From positions 2,418,001 through 2,482,000 of the forward strand of contig NZ_CP049156.1 in assembly GCF_011493005.1 (NCBI RefSeq): a stretch of DNA of 64,000 nucleotides, given 5' to 3'. The position numbers and the translations under genes were made by a program. This document shows positions 18,995 to 28,237 of this stretch, piece by piece. The notes under the pieces were generated by a model that saw only the letters and a program-made list of their open reading frames with translations, was not told where the DNA came from and searched no databases. Positions within the stretch are counted from its first letter, which is position 1; the number at the start of each line of letters is the position of its first letter. Source of the stretch: Caballeronia sp. SBC1. GTDB taxonomy: Bacteria > Pseudomonadota > Gammaproteobacteria > Burkholderiales > Burkholderiaceae.

Positions 18995-19764
18995 AGGGCA
19001 AACCCGTCGTCGGCCGCAATCACCGAGCCGTTGATGAACTGCGATTCGTCGGCGGCAAGCAGCAGCAGCAAGCCATCCAGGTCTTCAGGAGTACCCACCC
19101 GGCGACGCGGCAGCATGGCCAGCAGTTTTTGACCCGCCTCGCTTTTCCAGTGATGGTGATTGAGTTCGGTATCGATATAACCCGGGCAAATGGCGTTCAC
19201 ATTGATGCCGTGACGGCCCCATTCCTGCGCCATCGCCTTTGTCATATGAATGACGGCGGCCTTGCTCATGGAGTAAATGCCGATTTGTGGCAACGTCTTG
19301 AGCCCCGCCATGGACGCAATGTTGATGATCCGGTAACCCGGCTTGACCGTGCCGTTGCCGCGCATGATCATCCGTTTGGCCACTTCCTGCGCGACAAAAA
19401 ACGCGCCGCGCGTGTTGGTATCGAACACAAAGTCGAAGTCCGACGGCGTCACGTCAGTCAGCTTTTGCTGGGTGGACACCCCCGAATTGTTCACGAGAAT
19501 GTCGATCGTGCCAGCCTCCGTCTCCGCGTGAGCGACGGCCGACTTGATGCTTTGGATATCAGTGACGTCGAGCGACACGACATGCGCCGCGCCGCCGGAA
19601 GCCTCAATCTCGGCGCGCAGTTCTTTCAGGCGCTCGGTGCGTCGGCTCGCGAGCACGACCCGCGCGCCCGCCTGCGACAGCACTTGCGCAAAGCGCTTGC
19701 CAAGTCCGCTGGAGGCGCCGGTGATCAGCGCGCATTTGCCTTCCAGGTTGATCGAACGGCCCAT
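18991..19764 (-). CDS. Short-chain dehydrogenase/reductase (SDR)
   Basis: A 257-residue classical SDR. Cofactor motif TGASSGLG (about 15-22), the NNSG motif (about 92), the catalytic Ser in INIASMAG and the YSMSK Tyr-Lys pair are all intact. ICPGYIDTELN and the C-terminal SVIAADDGFAL fit the FabG/3-hydroxyacyl-type subgroup. The residues after the second beta strand (ASRR) suggest NADP preference. The substrate could be a 3-hydroxyacyl or 3-oxoacyl derivative given the neighbours, but this is unproven. Its start is followed by 214 bp of divergent promoter space shared with the ETF-QO gene. Confidence 0.9.
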   Translation of the reverse strand: MGRSINLEGKCALITGASSGLGKRFAQVLSQAGARVVLASRRTERLKELRAEIEASGGAAHVVSLDVTDIQSIKSAVAHAETEAGTIDILVNNSGVSTQQKLTDVTPSDFDFVFDTNTRGAFFVAQEVAKRMIMRGNGTVKPGYRIINIASMAGLKTLPQIGIYSMSKAAVIHMTKAMAQEWGRHGINVNAICPGYIDTELNHHHWKSEAGQKLLAMLPRRRVGTPEDLDGLLLLLAADESQFINGSVIAADDGFAL

Positions 19765-19978
19765 TGTTTTTCCTTGGTTGAAAGCGATTGAGATGCCCGG
19801 GATCGAACGGACTTGTTGCCGTTCGCGCCGAATCAGCGTCGAATCGAGACAGCCGATATGCTATCGTGAAATAATACGGTCGTGCTAATTACAGGAAGGT
19901 CGGTTGCACCCTGCGAAGGGTTCCCTGACAATACGCGATCCCCGAAAAAAGCATTCTAACGTTAGACAGGAGCATTGG

Positions 19979-21652
19979 ATGACCCCGGCGAGTCTCATCG
20001 AGCAGTACGGTCCCCGTGAATCCATGGAGTACGACGTCGTAATCGTGGGCGGCGGTCCAGCGGGACTATCGGCGGCAATCCGCCTGAAGCAGCTCGCGCA
20101 GGAAAAGGGCGTTGAACTGGGCGTCTGCGTGCTGGAGAAAGGCTCCGAGATCGGTGCGCACATCCTCTCGGGCGCCGTGATGGACCCGCGCGGCTTGAGC
20201 GAATTGCTCCCCGACTGGAAGACCCAGGGCGCGCCGCTCGATGTGGAAGTCACCGAGGATCGCTTCCTGTTTTTGTCGAAGGACAGTGCCAAGCAAGTAC
20301 CCAACTGGCTGCTTCCCGACAACTTCAAGAACCACGGCAACTATGTCGTGAGCTTGGCGAACGTCACGCGCTGGCTGGGGCAACAGGCTGAAGCGCTGGG
20401 CGTCGAGATCTTCCCGGGCTTTCCAGCGGCTGAAGTGCTTTACACAGAAGACGGCGCTGTGCGCGGCGTGGCGACGGGCAACATGGGCGTGGGCAAGGAC
20501 GGCGAGCCGACCGGCAACTTCCAGCTCGGCATGGAACTGCACGCGAAGTACACGCTGTTCTGCGAAGGCGCACGGGGCAACCTGGGCCGCCAGCTCATGG
20601 ATAAATTCAAGCTCAACCGAGACGCCGACCCGCAAGTCTACGGCCTCGGCATCAAGGAGCTGTGGCAGATCGATCCGTCGAAACACAAGCCGGGACTGGT
20701 GATTCACACGGCCGGCTGGCCGCTGGAAACCGATACCTACGGCGGCTCGTTCCTCTATCACATGGACGATAACCAGGTGATGGTCGGCTTTGTCGTCGGG
20801 CTGGGGTATTCGAATCCGTATCTCTCGCCGTTCGAGGAATTCCAGCGTTACAAGACACATCCGGCTATCCGCACATTCCTCGAAGGCGGCAAGCGCATTT
20901 CGTACGGCGCACGGGCGATTACGGCCGGTGGCCTGATGTCGCTGCCGAAGCTGGTGTTCCCGGGCGGAGCGCTGGCCGGCGACGACGCCGGGTTCCTGAA
21001 TGCATCGCGGATCAAGGGCAGTCATGCCGCGATCAAGTCCGGCAAGATGGCCGCCGAGGCCGCGTTCGACGCCGTGCAAGCCGGGCGTCAAGCCGATGAA
21101 CTGAGCGCGTACCCCGAAGCGTTTGATAGCTCGTGGCTCAAGACCGAGCTATATCGTGCGCGCAATTTCAAGCAGTGGATGAGCAAGGGCTTGTACCTGG
21201 GTACGTTCATGGTCGGGCTCGAGCAAAAGCTCCTGGGCGGCAATGTTCCGTGGACGCTGCATCATCAACACGCCGATAACGAAACGCTTAAACCCGCGTC
21301 GCAATGCAAGCCGATTGTGTATCCGAAGCCGGATGGCAAGCTGACGTTCGACCGGCTGGCGTCGGTGTTCATATCGAATACGAATCACGAGGAAAACCAG
21401 CCGGCGCATTTGACGCTGAAGGATGCGTCAGTGCCGGTGGATGTGAATTTAAGAACCTATGCCGGACCCGAAGGACGATATTGCCCGGCGCAAGTGTATG
21501 AGTTCGTGAAGAACGACGATGGCAGCGAGCGCCTGCAGATCAACGCGCAGAACTGCGTGCACTGCAAGACTTGCGATATTAAAGACCCGACGCAGAATAT
21601 TGTGTGGGTACCGCCGGAAGGCGGCGGTGGGCCGAATTATCCGAACATGTGA
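19979..21652 (+). CDS. Electron transfer flavoprotein-ubiquinone oxidoreductase
   Basis: A 557-residue inner-membrane flavo-iron-sulfur enzyme that passes electrons from reduced ETF, fed by acyl-CoA dehydrogenases, to ubiquinone. The FAD dinucleotide motif VGGGPAG lies at about 23-29. The quinone-binding region and second FAD segment (FPGGALAGDDAGFLN) are in the middle. The C-terminal 4Fe-4S domain is canonical: NAQNCVHCKTCDIKDPTQNI, then WVPPEGGGGPNYPNM. The ATG at 19979 was chosen for the AGGAG 6 bases before it; the open frame extends 25 codons further without homology. A perfect terminator follows. Confidence 0.97.
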   Translation: MTPASLIEQYGPRESMEYDVVIVGGGPAGLSAAIRLKQLAQEKGVELGVCVLEKGSEIGAHILSGAVMDPRGLSELLPDWKTQGAPLDVEVTEDRFLFLSKDSAKQVPNWLLPDNFKNHGNYVVSLANVTRWLGQQAEALGVEIFPGFPAAEVLYTEDGAVRGVATGNMGVGKDGEPTGNFQLGMELHAKYTLFCEGARGNLGRQLMDKFKLNRDADPQVYGLGIKELWQIDPSKHKPGLVIHTAGWPLETDTYGGSFLYHMDDNQVMVGFVVGLGYSNPYLSPFEEFQRYKTHPAIRTFLEGGKRISYGARAITAGGLMSLPKLVFPGGALAGDDAGFLNASRIKGSHAAIKSGKMAAEAAFDAVQAGRQADELSAYPEAFDSSWLKTELYRARNFKQWMSKGLYLGTFMVGLEQKLLGGNVPWTLHHQHADNETLKPASQCKPIVYPKPDGKLTFDRLASVFISNTNHEENQPAHLTLKDASVPVDVNLRTYAGPEGRYCPAQVYEFVKNDDGSERLQINAQNCVHCKTCDIKDPTQNIVWVPPEGGGGPNYPNM

Positions 21653-21675
21653 TCGTTCGGATTTGAGGCTTTAAG

Positions 21676-21717
21676 AAAATAGCGCCGGTTCTTTATGTTC
21701 AGAACCGGCGCTATTTT
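21676..21717. terminator. Bidirectional Rho-independent terminator
   Basis: AAAATAGCGCCGGTTCT (21676-21692) pairs perfectly with 21701-21717 across an 8-base loop. It ends the ETF-QO transcript, and its right arm touches the aroC stop codon (21716-21718), so it serves both convergent genes. Confidence 0.95.
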
Positions 21718-22819
21718 ATTTGGGGATATGCGCAGCAATATGAGGCGTAGTTGTCACCACGTCGCCATTCTGCGCACGATGCCGCAACGCGTGATCGATC
21801 AGCACGAGCGCGAGCAGCGCTTCGGCGATCGGCGTCGCCCGGATACCCACGCACGGATCATGGCGGCCGAAGGTTTCCACCGTCGCGGAATGACCGGCTT
21901 TATCGATGGACTCACGTGGCGTGCGAATGCTCGACGTCGGTTTGATCGCGATGGATACAGTAATGTCCTGGCCGCTCGATATACCGCCCAACACGCCGCC
22001 AGCGTTGTTCGCGGCAAACCCTGCAGGCGTCATTTCGTCGCCATGAACCGAGCCTCGTTGCGCCACGCTGGCGAAACCCGCGCCAATTTCAACGCCTTTC
22101 ACCGCATTGATGCCCATCATCGCCTTCGCGATATCGGCGTCGAGGCGGTCATAAAGAGGCTCACCCAGGCCGGCCGGCACACCCGTCGCCATTACGCCAA
22201 TGCGCGCGCCGATCGAATCGCCGTCCTTACGCAGCGCGTCCATGTATTCCTCGAGGCGCGGCACGATTTCCTCATTCGGCGCGAAAAACGGGTTTTCGCG
22301 CACATGTTCCCACGCAACGAACGGAATCGCGATCTCGCCAAGCGCGCTCATGAACCCGCGCGTTTCGATGCCCATGCGCTCACGCAGCCATTTCTTCGCT
22401 ACCGCGCCGGCCGCGACGGTCGGCGCCGTCAGCCGCGCTGATGACCGTCCGCCCCCGCGATAGTCGCGAATGCCGTACTTCTGCCAGTAGGTGTAATCGG
22501 CGTGCCCGGGACGGAACGTCTCGACGATATTGCCGTAATCCTTGCTGCGCTGATCCGTATTCCGGATCAGCAACGCGATAGGCGTACCGGTCGTTTTACC
22601 TTCGAACACACCCGACAGGATCTCGACCTGATCGGCTTCCTGACGCTGCGTCACATGCCGCGAGGTGCCCGGTTTGCGTCGATCCAGTTCGATCTGGATA
22701 TCGGCTTCGGATAGTTCCATACCCGGCGGACAGCCGTCGATCACGCAGCCGATCGCGGGACCGTGCGACTCGCCGAAGTTCGTGACGGTGAAAAGCGTGC
22801 CGAGTGTATTGCCGGACAT
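21716..22819 (-). CDS. aroC: Chorismate synthase
   Basis: A 367-residue enzyme of the shikimate pathway that converts EPSP to chorismate using reduced FMN. The signature GESHGPAIG (about 16-24), [20 protein letters not shown] with RSSARLT (about 104-130), and the C-terminal [16 protein letters not shown] are all present. The ATG at 22819 gives the standard N-terminus [20 protein letters not shown]; upstream codons are not conserved. The MFS-acyltransferase gene ends 149 bp upstream on the same strand. The C-terminus is slightly long compared with E. coli AroC. Confidence 0.98.
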   Translation of the reverse strand: MSGNTLGTLFTVTNFGESHGPAIGCVIDGCPPGMELSEADIQIELDRRKPGTSRHVTQRQEADQVEILSGVFEGKTTGTPIALLIRNTDQRSKDYGNIVETFRPGHADYTYWQKYGIRDYRGGGRSSARLTAPTVAAGAVAKKWLRERMGIETRGFMSALGEIAIPFVAWEHVRENPFFAPNEEIVPRLEEYMDALRKDGDSIGARIGVMATGVPAGLGEPLYDRLDADIAKAMMGINAVKGVEIGAGFASVAQRGSVHGDEMTPAGFAANNAGGVLGGISSGQDITVSIAIKPTSSIRTPRESIDKAGHSATVETFGRHDPCVGIRATPIAEALLALVLIDHALRHRAQNGDVVTTTPHIAAHIPK

Positions 22820-22968
22820 GAGCGTCGTCCTGAAAAAAGCGAAAGAGCCAATATTATGCCAGCCGACGGGTGATGCGCCCACGCTCGAAACCCGTTGTGC
22901 GAAGGCCTTTCGTTGGCAAAAGCGCCGCTTGAGAAAGGCTCCGGGCTACGCGAGCGCTCCTTGTGCGC

Positions 22969-24903
22969 CTACTTGCGGGCGCCTCGCAGCGTCGCGACCA
23001 CCTCTTGCAAGTGTTCAGGCGTGGCATCGGCTGGGTCAATTGGCTCACCTACCGCGAGCGTCAGGCGGCTCATTACGCCGCGATGAATCGGACGCGGCCA
23101 GCGGTTGTCGTCGTGACGCGAAAAAACGCTGCCCCACAAGCCGCGTAAAGCAATGGGCACAACAGGGGCCGAATGGCGCTTCAGAATCTCGCTGATGCCA
23201 TGGCGGAACGGGTTGATATCGCCGGTCCGGGTGAGCTTACCTTCCGGGAAGATGCACACCAGATCGCCGTCCGCGAGCGCGCGGCCGCAGGCGTCGTAGG
23301 CCTTTTCCAGCAGTTTTGCATCCTCGTGAGCAGGCGCGATCGGAATGGCCTTGACGTGCCGGAACAGCCAGCCGACCAGCGGCGAGCGGAAAATCCGGTG
23401 ATCCATCACAAAGCGAATCGGCCGCGGACTTTCCGACATGATCACGATGGCATCGACGAAACTCACGTGATTGCACACCAGCACGGCGGCCCCGTGCTCG
23501 GGAATGCGCTCGGCGTTCACGAGCCTGATCCGGTAGAACGTATGCACGAGAATCCACGCGAGAAAACGCAGCAGGAACTCGGGCACAAGCGAATAGATAT
23601 AAGCTGCCACCACGATATTCAGCAACGCCGTGGTGAGAAACAGCCCGGGAATGCCGACGCCCGCCGACGTCAGGCCGACCGCCATCAACGCCGAAACAAT
23701 CATGAAAAACGAGTTAAGGATGTTGTTCGCGGCGATGATGCGCGCGCGATGCGTCGGCTGGCTGCGCGACTGGATCAGCGCGTAAAGCGGCACGCTGTAG
23801 AAGCCGCCGAACATGGCGAGCAGGAACAGATCGGCCAGGATGCGCCAGTGCACGCCCAGTTGAAGAAATTCGCCGACGCCCATCAGATGGCCGGCCGGCG
23901 CGATGCCATGGCTGGCAAAAAACAGATCGATGGCAAAAATGCTGATGCCGATCGACCCGAGCGGCACAAGTCCGATCTCGACACGGCGTTTCGAGAGCTT
24001 TTCACACATCAGCGAACCCATGCCGATACCAATCGAAAACGTGCCGAGCAGCACGGTCACCACATCGGGGTTAGCCGACAGGACGTCCTTCGCGAAGTTG
24101 AAGAACGACGTGAGAAACGTCGCACCGACGAACCACAGCCACGAGATCCCGAGCAGGCTCAGGAATACGGTGCGGTCCTGGCGCGCGAGCGCGAGGTTGC
24201 GCCACGTCTCACTGAACGGGTTCCAGTTGATCTTGAGATCGGGCTGCAGCGCCGCCGTTTTCGGCACGAAGCCCGAAGCAACGCGGCCAATCAGCGCAAC
24301 CGTCACGCAACACGCCGCGAGCAACATGGCGCCGTGCTCGGTCAACCCGGCCGCCGCCCCGCCGATGATCGTCCCGATCAGGATGGCCACGAACGTCCCC
24401 ATTTCGACCAGGCCATTGCCGCCAACCAGTTCCGACGGCTGGAGATGCTGCGGCAAATACGCGTATTTCACCGGTCCGAACACGGTCGAATGGACACCCA
24501 TAAGGAACGTGCAGACGTAAAGCAGCGGCGCGCTGTGCAACATGAAACCCGCGCCGCCGATCAACATCACCACTATTTCGAACGTCTTCACGAAGCGCGT
24601 GAGCGTGGCCTTATCGTATTTATCGGCGACCTGGCCTGATGTCGCGGAAAAAAGCACGAAAGGGATGATGAAAATGGCGGAGATCAGGAAAGCGGCGGTT
24701 TTCGGATCGACACCCGAAAAGCGAGCGGCCTGAAACGTGACCAGCGACGTAAAACCGACCTTGAAGACGTTGTCGTTGAGCGCGCCGAGAAATTGCGTCC
24801 AGAAGAACGGCGCGAAACGACGTTCGCGCAACAGGCGGAACTGACCGTCGCCATGTTGGGCGCCGGCCTTTTTCGCGCGAGGTGATGCGGATGTTTCGCT
24901 CAT
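22969..24903 (-). CDS. MFS transporter / 1-acyl-glycerol-3-phosphate acyltransferase fusion
   Basis: A 644-residue two-domain inner-membrane protein. Residues about 20-415 form a 12-TM MFS permease of the lysophospholipid transporter (LplT) type: FFWTQFLGALNDNVFKVGF and YKYAYLPQ-like segment GPVKYAYLPQHLQPSELVGG. Residues about 450-640 form a PlsC-type acyltransferase with the catalytic NHVSFVD (HX4D), FPEGKLTRTGDI and PIALRGLWGSVFS. By analogy with the LplT-Aas pair it would flip lysophospholipid inward and re-acylate it. No acyl-ACP synthetase (AMP-ligase) domain is attached, unlike many fused homologues. Confidence 0.93.
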   Translation of the reverse strand: MSETSASPRAKKAGAQHGDGQFRLLRERRFAPFFWTQFLGALNDNVFKVGFTSLVTFQAARFSGVDPKTAAFLISAIFIIPFVLFSATSGQVADKYDKATLTRFVKTFEIVVMLIGGAGFMLHSAPLLYVCTFLMGVHSTVFGPVKYAYLPQHLQPSELVGGNGLVEMGTFVAILIGTIIGGAAAGLTEHGAMLLAACCVTVALIGRVASGFVPKTAALQPDLKINWNPFSETWRNLALARQDRTVFLSLLGISWLWFVGATFLTSFFNFAKDVLSANPDVVTVLLGTFSIGIGMGSLMCEKLSKRRVEIGLVPLGSIGISIFAIDLFFASHGIAPAGHLMGVGEFLQLGVHWRILADLFLLAMFGGFYSVPLYALIQSRSQPTHRARIIAANNILNSFFMIVSALMAVGLTSAGVGIPGLFLTTALLNIVVAAYIYSLVPEFLLRFLAWILVHTFYRIRLVNAERIPEHGAAVLVCNHVSFVDAIVIMSESPRPIRFVMDHRIFRSPLVGWLFRHVKAIPIAPAHEDAKLLEKAYDACGRALADGDLVCIFPEGKLTRTGDINPFRHGISEILKRHSAPVVPIALRGLWGSVFSRHDDNRWPRPIHRGVMSRLTLAVGEPIDPADATPEHLQEVVATLRGARK

Positions 24904-25035
24904 GGATTATTGGATTTGGTAGCTGAGAGAGAGTTGGTCTGTTGAGCTTGGCGTTGACAGGCGAAAAGGCAAAAAAGGCGAAACCGCGTTGGCTGGACCC
25001 GTTACCGTTAAGGGGCGCAAAGGACCCCAAGGGAC

Positions 25036-25070
25036 GAAAAAAATGCGCGCCGCTCGGGCGCGCATTTTGT
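25036..25070. terminator. Rho-independent terminator
   Basis: AAAATGCGCGCC (25040-25051) pairs perfectly with GGCGCGCATTTT (25057-25068). It lies between the CBS gene stop and the MFS-acyltransferase start, ending the CBS transcript in the minus direction. Confidence 0.85.
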
Positions 25071-25151
25071 GCGTGACGTTGTAATGCGCTTCGACCGGGG
25101 CGGTGTAACTCGTGGCGCCCTGTCAATCGTGCTAATCGCGCGACGCCTCGA

Positions 25152-25604
25152 TCAACGCGCTTCTTCCTGCTGCTCAGGCCAGTCGCGGATGTAGGCCTTA
25201 AGCATCTTGTTCTCGAAACCCTGCTCTTCCACCACGGCCTTGGCCACGTCGTAAAAAGAAATCACGCCCATCAGCACATTCTTTTCCATGACCGGCAGGT
25301 AACGAACGTGATGCTCCAGCATCATGCGGCGCACCTCGTTCACGTCCGTTTCCGGCGTACACGTGATGGGATGGTCATCCATGACCTTACGGATAGTGGA
25401 TGTGCCTACGCTGCCGCCGTTCTCGCTCAGCGTGAGGATAATCTCGCGGAACGTCAGCATGCCGGCGAGATCGCCGTATTCGATCACCACGAGTGAACCA
25501 ATGTCGTGTGACGCCATTGTGTTGATTGCTTCGTGCAGCGGCGTATCGGGTGTAACCGTGAAGAGCGCGTTGCCCTTGACGTTCAAAATGTCGCTGACTC
25601 GCAT
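25152..25604 (-). CDS. CBS-domain protein
   Basis: A 150-residue protein made of a tandem CBS pair (Bateman module): first CBS about 5-62 (DTPLHEAINTMASHDIGSLV, DLAGMLTFREI), second about 75-132 (TDVNEVRRMMLEHHVRYLPV, VLMGVISFYDVAKA). Such stand-alone modules bind adenosine nucleotides and usually regulate partners; none is evident here. The ATG at 25604 has GGAGACA upstream. It is divergent from metY with 278 bp between them. Its terminator lies at 25036-25070. Confidence 0.92.
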   Translation of the reverse strand: MRVSDILNVKGNALFTVTPDTPLHEAINTMASHDIGSLVVIEYGDLAGMLTFREIILTLSENGGSVGTSTIRKVMDDHPITCTPETDVNEVRRMMLEHHVRYLPVMEKNVLMGVISFYDVAKAVVEEQGFENKMLKAYIRDWPEQQEEAR

Positions 25605-25693
25605 GATTGTCTCCTCGCGAAAAGCCTGAATATCTGTCGATCCTAGCGGAAAGACAGTTAAAAAGAAAGCACGCAAGAACCCCGTGTTTTGTC

Positions 25694-25746
25694 TGCAAAA
25701 GCACGCCGGGCGGGCTTTTGCACCGGGTCGGCGCCCGGGTCGGTGC
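25694..25746. promoter_or_regulatory. Palindromic region in the CBS-metY divergent promoter
   Basis: TGCAAAAGC (25694-25702) pairs perfectly with GCTTTTGCA (25714-25722). A second inverted repeat GCACCG/CGGTGC overlaps and continues to about 25746. No T-run follows, so it is not a terminator. It could be an operator or mRNA leader structure for metY; no known SAM or SAH riboswitch pattern was recognised. Confidence 0.35.
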
Positions 25747-25882
25747 ATGCGGCGCCAACACTGTCCTTGCGCTGCAGGGTGTCGCATGGTGCAAACGCCG
25801 ACGCTGGCGTCTACCCCAAGTTTGCCGAGCCACACCCGATGTTACGATAAATGACTCTTTTCCCCATGGTAGCCCGCCCACG

Positions 25883-27208
25883 ATGCCCGCCAACCGCTTC
25901 GACACGCTCGTGCTGCACGCCGGCGCTGCGCCCGACCCTACCACCGGCGCCCGCGCCACGCCGATCTACCAGACTACGTCGTTCTCGTTTCGCGACACCG
26001 ATCACGCTGCGTCGCTCTTCAATATGGAGCGATCAGGACACGTCTATTCGCGCATTTCGAACCCGACCGTCGCCGTATTCGAGGAGCGCGTAGCCGCGCT
26101 GGAAGGCGGCGTGGGCGCGATCGGCACCGCCAGCGGACAGGCGGCGCTGCATCTGGCGATTGCTACGCTGATGGGCGCGGGGTCGCACGTGGTTGCTTCG
26201 AGTGCGCTGTACGGCGGCTCGCACAACCTGCTGCATTACACGATGCGGCGCTTCGGCATAGACACAACCTTCGTCCCGCCGCACGATGCCGACGCCTGGC
26301 GGGCAGCCATCCGGCCCAACACGCGTCTGCTGTTCGGCGAAACGCTGGGGAACCCCGGTCTCGATGTTCTCGACATCGAGACCATCGCAGAGATCGCGCA
26401 TTCGAACCACGTACCGCTACTGGTGGATTCGACCTTCACCACGCCCTATTTGCTCCGTCCGTTTGACCATGGCGCCGACATCGTCTACCACTCGGCGACC
26501 AAGTTCCTGGGCGGCCACGGCACGACGATTGGCGGCGTGCTGGTGGACGGCGGCACGTTCGACTTCACAGCTACCGATCTTTTCCCCGAGTTCACCGAGC
26601 CCTACGATGGGTTTCACGGCATGGTCTTCGCCGAAGAAAGCACCGTCGCGCCGTTCCTGCTGCGCGCCCGTCGCGAGGGGTTGCGCGACTTCGGAGCCTG
26701 CCTGCATCCGCAAGCTGCATGGCAACTCTTGCAGGGCATCGAAACCTTGCCGTTGCGGATGGACCGGCACGTCTCCAACACCCGAAAGGTGGTTGAATTC
26801 CTGCTCGCTCACCCTGCCGTGGAAGGCGTGGCTTATCCGGAACTCGAAAGCCATCGCGACTACGCGCTCGCCAAACGCCTGCTGCCGCGTGGCGCGGGCG
26901 CCGTGTTCAGCTTCGACCTGCGTGGCGACGTGGCGGCGGCGCGGCGCTTCATTGAAGCGTTGACGCTGTTCTCCCATCTTGCCAACGTGGGTGACGCACG
27001 CTCGCTCGTCATTCACCCTGCTTCGACCACGCATTTCCGCATGGACGCCGCTGCCCTCGCCGCAGCGGGAATTGCACCGGGACGTATCCGGCTGTCGATT
27101 GGCCTGGAGGATCCCGACGATCTAATAGATGACCTCAAACGCGGCCTCAAGGCATCGCAGAAGGCTTCATCAAGTGCCGCCGCGAGCCGCGACGGGAGCC
27201 GCACATGA
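25883..27208 (+). CDS. metY: O-acetylhomoserine sulfhydrylase / aminocarboxypropyltransferase (Cys/Met PLP family)
   Basis: A 441-residue PLP-dependent enzyme that makes homocysteine (or cystathionine-type products) from activated homoserine and sulfide. The N-terminus RFDTLVLHAGAAPDPTTGAR, the tyrosine and arginine region YSRISNPT, the strand VDSTFTTPYL and the PLP lysine in YHSATKFLGGHGTTIGGV are as in the family. The insert EFTEPYDGFHG points to the MetY (O-acetylhomoserine) branch rather than MetZ. The ATG at 25883 is fixed by homology; the Shine-Dalgarno is poor. The open frame continues upstream without homology. It overlaps the next gene by 4 bp. Confidence 0.93.
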   Translation: MPANRFDTLVLHAGAAPDPTTGARATPIYQTTSFSFRDTDHAASLFNMERSGHVYSRISNPTVAVFEERVAALEGGVGAIGTASGQAALHLAIATLMGAGSHVVASSALYGGSHNLLHYTMRRFGIDTTFVPPHDADAWRAAIRPNTRLLFGETLGNPGLDVLDIETIAEIAHSNHVPLLVDSTFTTPYLLRPFDHGADIVYHSATKFLGGHGTTIGGVLVDGGTFDFTATDLFPEFTEPYDGFHGMVFAEESTVAPFLLRARREGLRDFGACLHPQAAWQLLQGIETLPLRMDRHVSNTRKVVEFLLAHPAVEGVAYPELESHRDYALAKRLLPRGAGAVFSFDLRGDVAAARRFIEALTLFSHLANVGDARSLVIHPASTTHFRMDAAALAAAGIAPGRIRLSIGLEDPDDLIDDLKRGLKASQKASSSAAASRDGSRT

Positions 27209-28026
27209 TGCTCGAAGTCGAGGGCGCATCGGCCTACGCCTACACCGGCGGCCACGCGTTCGAGCCGGACCGTCCGGTGGCCGTGTTCGTGCATGGAGCC
27301 AAGCACGATCACAGCGTCTGGGCACTGCAGACACGGTACTTTGCCCATCACGGCCTGAACGTGCTCGCCGTCGACCTTCCCGGTCACAGCCGCAGCGCGG
27401 GCCCGGCTCGGCGAAGCATCGCAGCGCTCGCGGACTGGCTCGTCGCGCTACTGGACGCCGCCAAGGTCAAGCAGGCAATGCTGATTGGCCACAGCATGGG
27501 TTCGCTGATTGCGCTCGATTGCGCCGCACGTTATCCGTCTCGCGTCACCCGTCTTGCGCTGCTCGCCACCGCCTTTCCGATGACCGTGTCCGACGCGCTT
27601 CTCGATGCCGCGCTTAATCGCGAACCGGAGGCCATCGACATGGTCAACCAGTGGTCGCACTCGTCGATCGCCGCAAAACCGTCGTGCCCCGCGCCGGGCT
27701 TCTGGCTGCATGGCGCCAACCAGCGCCTGATGGAGCGCGTGTCCGCACTCGGCGAGCCCCACCTCTTCCATACCGATTTCAGTGCCTGCAACGCCTATGC
27801 AGAGGGACTTGAACGGGCAGCGGCGCTACGTTGCCCGGTACAGGTCATTGCCGGCCGCCTCGATGCCATGACGCCGCCCCGCGCCAGCCGGGCGCTGCTC
27901 GACGCGATGAAGCAAGCGGATGTCTCCGTTGAAACAGTCATGCTGGACGCCGGACACGCACTGATGAGTGAACAACCCGATGCGACCCTCGCCGCGTTAT
28001 TCAGTTTTGCGACACAACCGGCTTAG
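27205..28026 (+). CDS. Alpha/beta hydrolase
   Basis: A 273-residue alpha/beta-hydrolase. The segments VAVFVHGAKHDHSVW (oxyanion hole), LAVDLPGHSRSAGPA, the nucleophile elbow LIGHSMGSLIAL (Ser97), GRLDAMTPP (acid) and DAGHALMSEQP (His) make a full triad. It is coupled to metY by an ATGA overlap, and such a pair recurs in Burkholderiaceae. That suggests a homoserine-ester or sulfur-related substrate, but the sequence does not prove it; it is not a MetX acetyltransferase by motif or length. It is likely cytoplasmic. Confidence 0.88.
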   Translation: MMLEVEGASAYAYTGGHAFEPDRPVAVFVHGAKHDHSVWALQTRYFAHHGLNVLAVDLPGHSRSAGPARRSIAALADWLVALLDAAKVKQAMLIGHSMGSLIALDCAARYPSRVTRLALLATAFPMTVSDALLDAALNREPEAIDMVNQWSHSSIAAKPSCPAPGFWLHGANQRLMERVSALGEPHLFHTDFSACNAYAEGLERAAALRCPVQVIAGRLDAMTPPRASRALLDAMKQADVSVETVMLDAGHALMSEQPDATLAALFSFATQPA

Positions 28027-28237
28027 GTGACAGATCACTTTGCAGCTCGTGAACTCGGCTCATGCACTAAACCTATGAATCGAGCTTACACGCCCTCTCC
28101 CCGATCCGCCATTAGCCGGATAGGAGGGGGTCTCCAACTATTCCGGGCCACAAGGAAACGCAGTTGCGCAGCGGCCTCAATCGCCGGAGAATGATTCTTG
28201 CAGAGCGAATGCTGCAACCTGCTCGAAGGAGACTGTC

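Noticed and set aside
20066..21091. 341-codon open frame on the minus strand
   Set aside because: Antisense to the ETF-QO gene, and the translation is Arg/His/Val-rich shadow sequence.
23173..24639. Long open frame (488 codons) on the plus strand
   Set aside because: It is antisense to the MFS-acyltransferase gene; composition is the biased Arg/His/Asp pattern of a shadow frame in high-GC DNA, with no domain.
25605..25882. SAM or SAH riboswitch ahead of metY
   Set aside because: The palindromes present do not match the conserved cores of the riboswitch classes I know.
28090..28130. GC-rich imperfect hairpin after the metY-hydrolase pair
   Set aside because: The stem is interrupted and no T-run follows, so it does not qualify as a terminator.
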